Assembly: GCA_030603365.1 (NCBI GenBank)
Contig: JAUVXV010000011.1
Coordinates: 62,001 to 126,000 of the forward strand
Direction of reading: 5' to 3'
DNA length: 64,000 nt
Origin: Candidatus Heimdallarchaeota archaeon
GTDB lineage: Archaea; Asgardarchaeota; Heimdallarchaeia; Heimdallarchaeales; Heimdallarchaeaceae
The notes under the pieces are model-generated. The model saw only the letters and a program-made list of their open reading frames with translations. It did no database searches and was not told the origin of the DNA. Within the stretch, counting starts at the first letter, position 1. Each line of letters opens with the position of its first letter. This document shows positions 52,600 through 61,011 of this stretch, in pieces. Both the position numbers and the translations under genes were made by a program.

Positions 52600-53385
52600 T
52601 TGGTAACTACAACTCAATCAACTGAATCACTTGCAAATCTATTCAAAATTTCTGCTGGAATTTTCATAGTATCAGCGATATTGGACATTCTGTCTGTCTA
52701 TATTGCTATAGTCGGGATTTTCTATATCTGGCTAGTAGGAATGGTAATAGGATTTGCTTTTTTTGCATATGTGTTAAATAAAACAAACGAAATTTACCAT
52801 GGTTCTGATAATACACTCAAAGGTGCTATGGGTGTTATTGTTCTCATGGTAATATTGGAATTAGTATTGTGGGTTGGTTTATCAAGCGGATGGGAGTTTG
52901 TGTGGAATTTCGCAATGTTCTTGTTCTTAGGTGTTGATATCCTTAGGGGTATTGGTTTCACATTAGCTTTTATTGGATTGAAGAAGATAGATAGAAGTTT
53001 GAATAGTCCATTTTACCCAATATATGGTTGGGCACCTTTAGTATTTGAAGCACTTTTTTGGACAACTGAATCTCCAGTCGACGATATAATACTTGATGTA
53101 GAAATATGGGTAGTTTTAGTACTACTAATAACATTGGCTGTTATGCAATTTATTAATGCAAATAAGGTAGCAGAACTTTCACCACAACCTAAACCAGTTG
53201 CACCGGGCTATTCACCATATCAACCTTATCAACAACAAACTCAAGGACCGGTTTACCAAACACAAAAACCAGTACAAGAATCACAAACAGAATTACCTAT
53301 GCAAGATACGAAATTTTGTGAACATTGTGGAGCAAAAATCGCAGCTGATGCAAAATTCTGTACAAACTGTGGTTCATCTACTTAG
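52600..53385 (+). CDS. Membrane protein with C-terminal zinc ribbon
   Basis: Protein of 261 residues from a TTG at 52600, with GAGGAAAT about ten bases before it. Five or six helices fill residues 15-190; a Pro/Gln/Tyr linker (SPYQPYQQQTQGPVYQTQ) leads to CEHCG...CTNCG at the end. It resembles the protein at 38146 in layout. The radical SAM gene starts 94 bases downstream on the same strand, so co-transcription is possible. Function unknown. Confidence 0.7.
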   Translation: MVTTTQSTESLANLFKISAGIFIVSAILDILSVYIAIVGIFYIWLVGMVIGFAFFAYVLNKTNEIYHGSDNTLKGAMGVIVLMVILELVLWVGLSSGWEFVWNFAMFLFLGVDILRGIGFTLAFIGLKKIDRSLNSPFYPIYGWAPLVFEALFWTTESPVDDIILDVEIWVVLVLLITLAVMQFINANKVAELSPQPKPVAPGYSPYQPYQQQTQGPVYQTQKPVQESQTELPMQDTKFCEHCGAKIAADAKFCTNCGSST

Positions 53386-53479
53386 GTTAAAGGGAATATT
53401 TTTTCTTTTCTCTTTTTCTATTTACTCATTTCGAAAAACAATTAAGCAGAAGGCTGATATTCAAGAACAATCAGTATAG

Positions 53480-54574
53480 GTGACATACTTGAATTGGTTT
53501 ATTATTACTACAAACAGATGTAATCTTTTCTGTCAGTATTGCCAGAACGAACCTCATCCTGATCTACCAATTGAACCCAATTGGGAGGTAGAACAACTAG
53601 CTCAATTCTTAGAAAAGGATGAGAATCCAACTATCTGTTTCTATGGGGGAGAACCATTAATTTTCATAGAGCTAATTCAAGAAGTCATGGATGCAATTCC
53701 AGCTGATCATTACACTTTACAAACCAATGGATTACTCCTTCACAAACTTCCTACTGAATATTTGAACCGGTTTTCATCAATACTTATTTCACTTGATGGG
53801 AATGAAAAAATAACCGATTATAGTAGAGGAGAAGGTACTTACAAGAAAATACTCAGGAACATAAAAGACATCAGATCAAGAGGATATAATGGAGATTTGA
53901 TTGCACGAATGGCTGTTCATGAAAAATCTGATGTTTACAAGGATGTTTTACATTTACTAAACAACAATAATTTGACATTTGATAATGTTCATTGGCAGCT
54001 GGATGTTCAGTGGGATGAAGGTATAGAAACCAGATGGAACGATTTTCCCAATTGGGTAAAATTATATAATAAAGGAATTTCAAAACTTGTCCGATATTGG
54101 CTTGAAGAAATGAGAGAAGGGAAAATTAGAGGAATAGTACCGTTTTTAGGAATTTTTAGAAATATAGTGAATGAAACTTCTACTGATTTACCTTGTGAAG
54201 CAGGATTACGAAGTTTTGCAATAAGAACAGATGGAGTGATTACAATCTGTCCTCTTCCCCCAGAATATGAATTTACTATAATGGGAGACTTAGATTCTTC
54301 AACACCTTCACAGCTTGAGAACTCCCTGAGGATCGGAGAAAAATGTCAAGAATGTGAGGTATATGGTTTATGTGGTGGAAGATGTCTCTTCGCAGAGAAA
54401 AGTAAACTGTGGGGAGAGGAAGGGTTCGAGATGGTCTGTGAAACAGTCAAGCATCTTATCAAAGAATTAGAAGGAATAAAAGAAGAAGTATTAGGTCTCG
54501 TAAACAATGGAATTATCAAATTAGAGAATTTTGAATATCCAGAATATAACAATACAACAGAAATAATACCTTGA
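53480..54574 (+). CDS. Radical SAM/SPASM enzyme, probable peptide- or protein-modifying
   Basis: Protein of 364 residues from GTG 53480. The SAM cluster is CNLFCQYC (14-21), with FYGGEPLIF for SAM binding and LQTNGLLLH. A SPASM-type tail has cysteines in DLPCEAG, TICPLP and CQECEVYGLCGGRC plus a last one in EMVCET, enough for an auxiliary 4Fe-4S cluster. The group resembles archaeal putative peptide-modifying radical SAM enzymes. I found no clear short precursor peptide next to it. The neighbour upstream is a zinc-ribbon membrane protein; the neighbour downstream is convergent. Confidence 0.87.
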   Translation: MTYLNWFIITTNRCNLFCQYCQNEPHPDLPIEPNWEVEQLAQFLEKDENPTICFYGGEPLIFIELIQEVMDAIPADHYTLQTNGLLLHKLPTEYLNRFSSILISLDGNEKITDYSRGEGTYKKILRNIKDIRSRGYNGDLIARMAVHEKSDVYKDVLHLLNNNNLTFDNVHWQLDVQWDEGIETRWNDFPNWVKLYNKGISKLVRYWLEEMREGKIRGIVPFLGIFRNIVNETSTDLPCEAGLRSFAIRTDGVITICPLPPEYEFTIMGDLDSSTPSQLENSLRIGEKCQECEVYGLCGGRCLFAEKSKLWGEEGFEMVCETVKHLIKELEGIKEEVLGLVNNGIIKLENFEYPEYNNTTEIIP

Positions 54575-54580
54575 AGGAGA

Positions 54581-55522
54581 TCAAAGAATCCATAGACTAT
54601 CTATAATAGTAGTTTTCTCATCTTCGAATTTTCTTAATATCCCACATTTAACAAGTTCATCTAGTTCGTTTTCGACATTCTGTTTTGATGCTCTAACTTG
54701 TGAAGTAAGGGAATCAATAGGTATTCCTCCATTGCGATGCTCTTTCAAAACTACTAGAACAATCTCTCGTTGAAGAGGAGGGAGAGAAAGAATACTCATC
54801 ATGTCTAGATATTCCGGTTCTTTTTGTTTCTCAAGTATAAGTTGAAGCTGTGAGGATAATCTGGATAGAGTTGAAATATTGAAATCATGTATGTCAAAGA
54901 TCCAATTAGTTAATCTTTGAATGAGTGTATCAATCTTTACTGTGTTATCATTGAATTTCTGATAATAATCTTGTGAGAAGACCATGAACAAAACTACGGG
55001 AACCTTAGCTCCCATTTCATCAAAAAGAGGGAGAAAGACGGGTTTTACCCACATTTTCACATCATCAAGATAAAAGGGTTCCAAAAACTTGTTTACGGCC
55101 TTGTTTTCATCCTCAAAATAGATATTTACGAAATTCTCTGTAAAGGTATCTAGATGGAATTGAGTAGAAGCTTCAGGTTTGATAGTTGAGAAATTCATTG
55201 TATAACCACCATTAGCTTCTTTGTAACCAACTAAGTTGAAATCTAATCCCTCAGAAACTGGTTTATGAACCTTTTCAATTGTTATACGCAATCGAGAAGG
55301 AAGTACTTTAGAAGAGATAAAGGGTTTGATATGACCAACAGTAATGTGCCTAGAAGAGGAGAGCTTTTTACTAAAGGGATAAGAATCATCTTTATCAATT
55401 AACTGCACGTAACCTTCAAGTAAATCCCCAGAATCAATAAATGTTAACCAAGTAGGGATAGTAACGCGGTTTGAAGAGGTTACAGTTGACTCGAAGGTTA
55501 CAGGAAGTTTCATTGCAAACAC
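54581..55522 (-). CDS. Probable transcription regulator: AbrB-like N-terminus, winged helix C-terminus
   Basis: Protein of 313 residues. The start FESTVTSSNRVTIPTWLTFIDS followed by GDLLEGYVQL has the wording of AbrB/SpoVT swapped-hairpin DNA-binding domains (residues 8-42). A central region of about 170 residues is beta-rich and unassigned. The last 70 residues (LPPLQREIVLVVLKEH, GIPIDSLTSQVRASKQNVENELDEL, GILRKFEDEKTTII) form a MarR-like winged helix. Two DNA-binding ends in one chain would be unusual. The gene is 71 bases downstream of the M50-like gene, on the same strand. Confidence 0.65.
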   Translation of the reverse strand: MFAMKLPVTFESTVTSSNRVTIPTWLTFIDSGDLLEGYVQLIDKDDSYPFSKKLSSSRHITVGHIKPFISSKVLPSRLRITIEKVHKPVSEGLDFNLVGYKEANGGYTMNFSTIKPEASTQFHLDTFTENFVNIYFEDENKAVNKFLEPFYLDDVKMWVKPVFLPLFDEMGAKVPVVLFMVFSQDYYQKFNDNTVKIDTLIQRLTNWIFDIHDFNISTLSRLSSQLQLILEKQKEPEYLDMMSILSLPPLQREIVLVVLKEHRNGGIPIDSLTSQVRASKQNVENELDELVKCGILRKFEDEKTTIIDSLWIL

Positions 55523-55593
55523 TTAGTACTTGTAATAGAATATGAAGAGAAAAACATTTGAAGATAAAAATTTTTGGCTATCATTGCTAAAAG

Positions 55594-56349
55594 CTACTCT
55601 GAGGATTTCGTGTCTTTGGTAGGAGGTTCAAATCCTTTCTTAAAGGGTTTATAGGAGCGATCAAAAACTCTCTTCTGGGCTAAATAGATTAATGCAATGA
55701 CATAAAGAATGAAGTTAATTAGAGGGATGAAGTAACCCCAAACTCCAATTGCAATTACGAAGCTAAAAATGCCAAATAGGAGTAAGAAAATCAGCTCAGC
55801 ATGTTTAGCAGTAGCAGTTGTAAAAGGTAAAAGTAAATCAGCAAAATCTGGTAAGCCAAAATATACAAAGCAGATGATAAGATAGACAATAATATAATAT
55901 CCAGCTGAAAAATCTACCCAATCAAAGAAATTCTTGAAATCTTGGTTGAAGATAAGAAGAAGAATAACGACTACGAAATTCATTAAGGGAGCTATACCAA
56001 TTAAGAAAGCATGATAAACATTTTTCAAATCTCCAGACAAGCTCTGACTAGTTACATCTCTTAATGTCATCGACATATGGAAACTAACTTTCACATCATA
56101 ACCCAGCAGTCTTATCATTAAAGAATGCCAAAGCATATGGCACCAGCTTCCAGGGAAAAAGATAATATTCAAATATTTCTTGATATCTTTGAAGAGCCAG
56201 TCGGTGAGAATATCCCAGAGTAATTTTGTCATGAAAAGTGCGAAGATTGCAAGGAAAGTAATCCTTGCAGCTCCAGTGAAAACGCCGACTAAAGCTTCAT
56301 ACGTGTCGACTATTATTGGAGGTACAGCCATAGTTCCTACTCCTCTCAT
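55594..56349 (-). CDS. Multi-helix membrane protein, degenerate M50/DUF3267-like
   Basis: Protein of 251 residues (245 from the Met at 56331). About six helices. The segment SWCHMLWHSLMIRLLGYDVKV (split here at residues 68-88) has the layout of the site-2-protease motif HExxHxxxxxxxG, but Glu is replaced, giving His71-Met-Leu-Trp-His75. A later Asp-containing helix (GLPDFADLLLPF) may mirror the third ligand. It is probably inactive or only distantly related. It overlaps the end of the gene upstream by 53 bases, so the two are co-translated. Function unknown. Confidence 0.6.
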   Translation of the reverse strand: MRGVGTMAVPPIIVDTYEALVGVFTGAARITFLAIFALFMTKLLWDILTDWLFKDIKKYLNIIFFPGSWCHMLWHSLMIRLLGYDVKVSFHMSMTLRDVTSQSLSGDLKNVYHAFLIGIAPLMNFVVVILLLIFNQDFKNFFDWVDFSAGYYIIVYLIICFVYFGLPDFADLLLPFTTATAKHAELIFLLLFGIFSFVIAIGVWGYFIPLINFILYVIALIYLAQKRVFDRSYKPFKKGFEPPTKDTKSSE

Positions 56350-57190
56350 CCACGTTAAAACCCAAACCCAAACTACCGTTCTTATTCATCTTTTTAAGAG
56401 TTGAACGATATCGATAGATCTTCCTCTTAAGAAGTTCTATATTCAGTTTATAGTGGTTCTCTATAAACACCCAGTATGCACGGATTAGCCCATTATCAGA
56501 AAGATAGTATGGTAAGAGAGAAGAAACAATAACTAATGCTGCATCTTCAACATCTATTCGAGGAATGATCCGATCATCTATCAAATCAAAGGCTTTCTCT
56601 TGTAATTTACTGAGAGTTATTTCCTTATCAGGGAAGTATAAAATAACCTCGCTAACTACTTGAGCAACCTTACTCTTTAGTAAAGGACTAAAAACATTAT
56701 TCCTCTTACGTTGAATATAACCAGCAGCAAGAAGCTCTGATTGTGTTTGTTTCATTGCAAAATAACTGAATATTTTACCTCTCTGCATTCCCAGAAGATC
56801 TCTAACAGTATCAATATGATTTGGAGAGAGTTTAGAACCTACCAAAGAAAGCCGAAAATCAAGCAAAGCTAAATAGTAATTAGCTATGTGATTTTTAGTG
56901 AAGTACCTATTAGAACCATAGTCTTCCAAAAAGTCAGGAAGAAGACGTTGGAACTGAATGGTAACATCAGTGATAAGCTTACTTGGAAAGAATTCTAGGA
57001 AAATGTTCGAAAGCTGAGTAGCAAAATCCATAATCCTATTGATACGATCTTCTTCAGGGTCAACAAAGTAGCTTTTGATTATGCTAGCCTTGCGTAATCC
57101 TGGTGCAAGAATTTGTGATAAATCGTGAGTGCTCAGGAAACTCCCGAGCTCCTCAGTTTGTTGTATTGATGCCACGCTCATAATGGACAC
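56297..57190 (-). CDS. Hypothetical helical protein
   Basis: Protein of 297 residues, nearly all helix and soluble. Segments such as ITLSKLQEKAFDLIDDRIIPRI and DAALVIVSSLLPYYL loosely recall cyclin-type folds as in TFIIB, but no zinc ribbon or B-finger is present, and I do not support that assignment. A basic stretch lies near the end (LLKRKIYRYRSTLKKMNK). The last 53 bases overlap the membrane-protein gene downstream, so the pair probably acts together. Family not recognised. Confidence 0.6.
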   Translation of the reverse strand: MSIMSVASIQQTEELGSFLSTHDLSQILAPGLRKASIIKSYFVDPEEDRINRIMDFATQLSNIFLEFFPSKLITDVTIQFQRLLPDFLEDYGSNRYFTKNHIANYYLALLDFRLSLVGSKLSPNHIDTVRDLLGMQRGKIFSYFAMKQTQSELLAAGYIQRKRNNVFSPLLKSKVAQVVSEVILYFPDKEITLSKLQEKAFDLIDDRIIPRIDVEDAALVIVSSLLPYYLSDNGLIRAYWVFIENHYKLNIELLKRKIYRYRSTLKKMNKNGSLGLGFNVDERSRNYGCTSNNSRHV

Positions 57191-57349
57191 CTAAGCCATG
57201 TCTAATTGTCCACAAGGTGCCTTCTTATAAATCACTTAGCACAAAAGTTGCAGTTAGGTTGCAGTTTTAGTCAAAAAATTTTTGTGGGGTTTATATACTC
57301 ACTCCCTTACTCCAAAAAGTTTTTCAGCATCTCCAACAGAGTAATTTTG

Positions 57350-57790
57350 ATGAAACTATCAATATCTATCAAACGATTAGTTTTTGCGTTTTTAGGGTTT
57401 AGTTTAGGTTTACAACCTGTTTGGATTTTCTTTTGGTTATATCAAAATCAAATGCTAGAGTCCATCCATATACTGGTTTTGTGTTTAATGTTTATGCTTC
57501 CGGGAGGGTTGATTACAGGACTAATTCCTATGAAATTCTTGGATGGAGTCGTATCATCTATAATTCTTGGTATTTTATCCTACTTTCTTTCTTTCATTAT
57601 CTGGGATATAAGTTCATGGTCTATCAATGAGTTCTTGAAAATACTTATCTTTCCAATATCTGTAGTGATTGGAGGTAATATTGGAGCTGCAATTAGACTC
57701 TACATCAATAAAATATTCTTGAAGTATAAAGAGAAGAAAGAAATGACTGAAGACATCAACAGTTCTAACAAAAACGACTTAGATAGGTAG
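57350..57790 (+). CDS. Small four-helix membrane protein
   Basis: From the ATG at 57350 (MKLSISIKRLVFAFLGF) the protein has 146 residues. The open frame starts earlier at 57206, but those residues lie in the promoter region: TTTATATAC at 57289-57297 is about 50 bases before the ATG. Four helices, Gly-rich third loop (LPGGLITGLIPMKF), and a charged C-terminal tail (KYKEKKEMTEDINSSNK). No family recognised. Confidence 0.55.
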   Translation: MKLSISIKRLVFAFLGFSLGLQPVWIFFWLYQNQMLESIHILVLCLMFMLPGGLITGLIPMKFLDGVVSSIILGILSYFLSFIIWDISSWSINEFLKILIFPISVVIGGNIGAAIRLYINKIFLKYKEKKEMTEDINSSNKNDLDR

Positions 57791-57862
57791 TAGATAGAAT
57801 TTTTCACATTATAAAAACTCCAACAGCATAAAAATGAGGAGACAGGTAAAATAGCTACAGAC

Positions 57863-58132
57863 ATGTGGAATAAAATCGAATTTGCTAAAGAGAAAAGATC
57901 CATACTAGGACAGTCAAGAAGGTGATTCTCTTGTTATTGAAAAATTACTGGGATTCTAGCTAAACACGCACTGGTTTGGGAGGAACTGGAGGAGCTTTCA
58001 AAAATCGCTTTAAGCACTAAATTTGATTTGGAAACTGTTGTAGCTTCAAGTGATAGAGACCAACCATTAGATTACTCAAGTCATTTTATCTTAAATCAGT
58101 TTGTAGATAGTGTTTTTTTGCGTAAAAAGTAG
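57863..58132 (+). pseudogene. Decayed gene with frameshifts upstream of the first duplicated TPR gene
   Basis: Reading in successive frames gives MWNKIEFAKEKRSILGQS, then EGDSLVIEKLLG, then ILAKHALVWEELEELSKIA and LSTKFDLETVVASSDRDQP, ending LNQFVDSVFLRKK and TAG at 58130. Each piece looks coding, but two frame changes (near 57918 and 57953) break it. The 3' end, from 58069, is copied again at 60739, which shows the direction of the duplication. The family of the intact gene is unknown. Confidence 0.5.
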
Positions 58133-60315
58133 AAAAATGATAACAAAAAAGGAAGTTGATTTCTACAGGGAAAGAAGAGGAAGAACCTACTTTTGAAGAA
58201 TTGTTTAAAAACTACGTGATAGACTTTGGAGTGTAAGAAAACAAACTGTCAACACTTTTTCTTTTATTCTTCTCTGAATTTCTTTTTCCCTTTTTCTCAA
58301 AAGAGTTATAATCTAGCTTTAGTATCATTTAATGATTCATAAAGGTGGGTTATCTGACTCCGTCATTGGAAAAGGAACTAGAGAACCTTGAAACAGCAAT
58401 CTTTCAAGGCAAATATACTGAAGCTATGGAAAGGATAGAAGAAATTCTTAAAACCGAAGATATCACTTTAGAAAACAAAGTTAGAGCTCTAAATCTTAGA
58501 AGTTTAATTGAATTCTTCTTGGGAATTTTCATATTTGAACCAGAACGATTTAAAACCGCTCATGCTTTAGATTTAGAAGCTTATGAAGAGGCCTTAAAAA
58601 TTGACAATCCTACGCTTCTTTTTACTGCAACAATGTTTCTCTCATGGAGTAATTATAGACTTTCAATTTATAAGCATAGTAGAAAATTACGCCAAAAACT
58701 AGAGAGTACTTATGAAAGAATATGTTTAGAAGATCCAAGTGAAGCAAAGAGATTAGAACCGCTCTGGCTTATTCTTGAAGCATTACAATATACAATTCGA
58801 GCATTTCGTGGAGAACCAGTCCCTGAGGATCACTTTGAAGAGGGTATAAAACTGACAGAAGAAGCCATGAAACTTTCAGAAGAAGTAAATAATCTTTTTG
58901 CTAGACAAGGGAGTATAAGTAATCTCATAGTTTACTATTTTAGAACTGGAAGAAGGGAAGAACAATATAGTTACATCATTAAGCTTTTAGATTTTTGGGA
59001 AGAATTAGGAAACAAATATGCTGTAGCTCACGTACTAAGTATACTTGGGGGCTTCCATTATGATAATGGTGAGTATGAGTTATATTTAGATTACATGACT
59101 AAGAGATTGCGTATCTGGGAAGAACTAAAGAATGAAACAGGGATAGCTTCTCACAATATTGAAATGGGAGCTTATTATGAGTCTCAAAGAAAATATGATA
59201 AGACACTAGAATACTATAAGAAAGCTCTTGACTATTTCTCAACAAAAGAAGATTTACTGAGAGTTTCTTATATTTCTCAAAACATAGGTTATGTCTGTAG
59301 ATTGAAAGGAGATTTACTTCAAGCTTTGGAATTCACAAAGAAAGTATTTGATTATTGCAATGAAACGAAATATGAAGGTTGGTGGAATATTCTTCCTAAT
59401 TTATCAGCGATCTATTTGCTTATGGGTGATCTCGATAAAGCACTCCATTATGAGGAAGAAAATCTGAATCTCCATAAGACTACAAGTTATGCTCATGATA
59501 CTGCTTTTTCACTATCTAGAATCTGTATGATCTATTGGCAAAAAGGATTTGAAGATAAAGCAATATCTGATGCTCAAAAAAGTTTGAAGTTATTCGAAGA
59601 AATAGAAAACCCTCTATGGACAGGTAATATTCTTGCTGATCTAATTTTCTTTACTTCAGAGAAGTCTGACATAGATCTAGCTAGAAGTTATTTGGAAAGA
59701 TTGGAACAAATCGCAGAAGATTCAAAAGATACCAATCTAAGACTAGAACTCAATTTTTCTGAAGCTTTGATTCTTAAAAACAGTTCTAATTCAAGAGATA
59801 GACTTCGAGCTGAATTATTGTTTGAGAATCTACTAAGAGAAGAATTGACTTTTGCTTTCCGAATAAAGGTTCTAGTATCATTATGTGAGCTAATACTTCA
59901 GGAAATAAGTGTAACAAATGAAGTAGAGAGTTTTGCAAATCTAAAGAAGTATACTGAGGAACTATTCTCTCTCGCATCTGACAACAATTCATATTTGATT
60001 AAGTGTCAGACTCTTATCCTACAATCAAAATTAGCGCTTGTGGAGCTAAAGAAAACTCAAGCAGAAAACTTACTTGAAGAAGCAATGAAAATAGCAACTG
60101 AAGCGAAATTAGACAGATTGAAAAAAGTAATTTGGAAGGAACAAAGTAATTTTGATTCAATAAGAGAGATAATAATGAAACTAGATAGTAGCGCAAGAAT
60201 TACAGAGAAGCTTGAGTTACTAAAAGTTGAGAAAGGTATCAATAAAATCAAAAGAACAACTACAACTGAATCCATCATCGCTGACACGCCAATACCTCTA
60301 AAATCACATATCTAG
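58069..60315 (+). repeat. Segmental duplication, unit 1 (leader plus TPR gene)
   Basis: From AGATTACTCAAG at 58069 the sequence matches unit 2 at 60739. The leader (to 58344) is nearly identical between units; the coding part is clearly more diverged. Confidence 0.85.
58345..60315 (+). CDS. Tetratricopeptide repeat protein (duplicated copy 1)
   Basis: Protein of 656 residues from GTG 58345 (AAAGGTGGG; an ATG 12 bases upstream is in another frame). It is helical throughout, with TPR units such as ENETGIASHNIEMGAYYES-like, RKYDKTLEYYKKALDYFS, GDLLQALEFTKKVFDYC and GDLDKALHYEEENL, and a longer C-terminal helical region rich in Lys and Glu. No signal peptide or membrane helix. TATA-like GTTATAATC at 58305-58313 lies about 36 bases before the start. 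It is one of three linked paralogs; TPR proteins serve as protein-binding scaffolds. The partner is not evident. Confidence 0.88.
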   Translation: MGYLTPSLEKELENLETAIFQGKYTEAMERIEEILKTEDITLENKVRALNLRSLIEFFLGIFIFEPERFKTAHALDLEAYEEALKIDNPTLLFTATMFLSWSNYRLSIYKHSRKLRQKLESTYERICLEDPSEAKRLEPLWLILEALQYTIRAFRGEPVPEDHFEEGIKLTEEAMKLSEEVNNLFARQGSISNLIVYYFRTGRREEQYSYIIKLLDFWEELGNKYAVAHVLSILGGFHYDNGEYELYLDYMTKRLRIWEELKNETGIASHNIEMGAYYESQRKYDKTLEYYKKALDYFSTKEDLLRVSYISQNIGYVCRLKGDLLQALEFTKKVFDYCNETKYEGWWNILPNLSAIYLLMGDLDKALHYEEENLNLHKTTSYAHDTAFSLSRICMIYWQKGFEDKAISDAQKSLKLFEEIENPLWTGNILADLIFFTSEKSDIDLARSYLERLEQIAEDSKDTNLRLELNFSEALILKNSSNSRDRLRAELLFENLLREELTFAFRIKVLVSLCELILQEISVTNEVESFANLKKYTEELFSLASDNNSYLIKCQTLILQSKLALVELKKTQAENLLEEAMKIATEAKLDRLKKVIWKEQSNFDSIREIIMKLDSSARITEKLELLKVEKGINKIKRTTTTESIIADTPIPLKSHI

Positions 60316-60369
60316 AGAAAAACTACTACCAACATGACTAAATCAAAAAAAGAAGGATATAGAAGAAAA

Positions 60370-60750
60370 TTATTTTCTCTTCTTTCTAATTAAAATTATG
60401 CTTATAGAAACCACTGAAGCTATGAGTATTCCTGCTGTTGAGTAACTCAACTTGCGTGTTGATGAAGTAGGATTGACTGAGTCATCTACTGTGAAAGTAA
60501 AGACCATCTCTTCCATTTGACCCTTATCATGCATTAGACGAATGGAAATATTACGAACTCCTTCAGGTCCAGGTAATGTTACTTCATAAGGTGAGCTAAG
60601 TGGGTTGTATGGATCAGCATCGATTCTATATTCAACTGAAGCTATGTCAACTGTATCTATATCAAAGCCGATTACTGTATCAGAATGGACTGCTTCAAAG
60701 TTTGTATGAGAAGTTAGAGTTACAACCTCGCTGACTTTAAGATTACTCAA
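60370..60750 (-). pseudogene. Truncated surface protein gene (C-terminal remnant)
   Basis: The frame encodes 126 residues with an Ig-like surface-protein pattern (IDTVDIASVEYRIDADPYNP, YEVTLPGPEGVRNISIRL, EEMVFTFTVDD) then a C-terminal helix and IRKKRK anchor, as in the other anchored proteins. There is no signal peptide. Its 5' end, TTGAGTAATC at 60741-60750, belongs to the duplicated segment, so the gene was cut when that segment arrived. Only the last domain and anchor survive. Confidence 0.7.
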
Positions 60751-60807
60751 GTCATTTTATCTTAAATCAGTATGTAGATAGTGTTTTTTTGCGTAAAAAG
60801 TAGAAAA

Positions 60808-60903
60808 ATGATAACAAAAAAGAAAGATGATTTCTATGGGGAAGAGGAAGAACCTAGTTTTGAAGAATTGTTTAAAAACTACGTGATAGACTTTGGAGTG
60901 TAA
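60808..60903 (+). CDS. Possible 31-residue peptide in the TPR leader
   Basis: An ATG frame reads MITKKKDDFYGEEEEP then SFEELFKNYVIDFGV and a stop. The matching place in unit 1 (58137-58232) has the same codons after a four-base difference that breaks the frame, and a related stretch occurs near 41270. It may be a small leader peptide or a relic of a larger protein's end. Confidence 0.3.
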   Translation: MITKKKDDFYGEEEEPSFEELFKNYVIDFGV

Positions 60904-61011
60904 GAAAACAAACTGTTAACACTTTTTCTTTTATTCTTCTCTGAATTTCTTTTTCCCTTTTTCTCAAAAGAGTTATAATCTAGCTTTAGTATCGTTTAAT
61001 GATTCATAAAG

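Noticed and set aside
55615..55650. GGTTCAAATCC, a tRNA T-loop-like motif
   Set aside because: It lies inside the coding sequence of the M50-like membrane protein (codons for GFEPP), with no acceptor stem, D-arm or anticodon arm around it.
56297..57190. TFIIB-like cyclin fold for the 297-residue helical protein
   Set aside because: It lacks the N-terminal zinc ribbon and B-finger, and the helices do not show the conserved cyclin-core wording; left as unknown.
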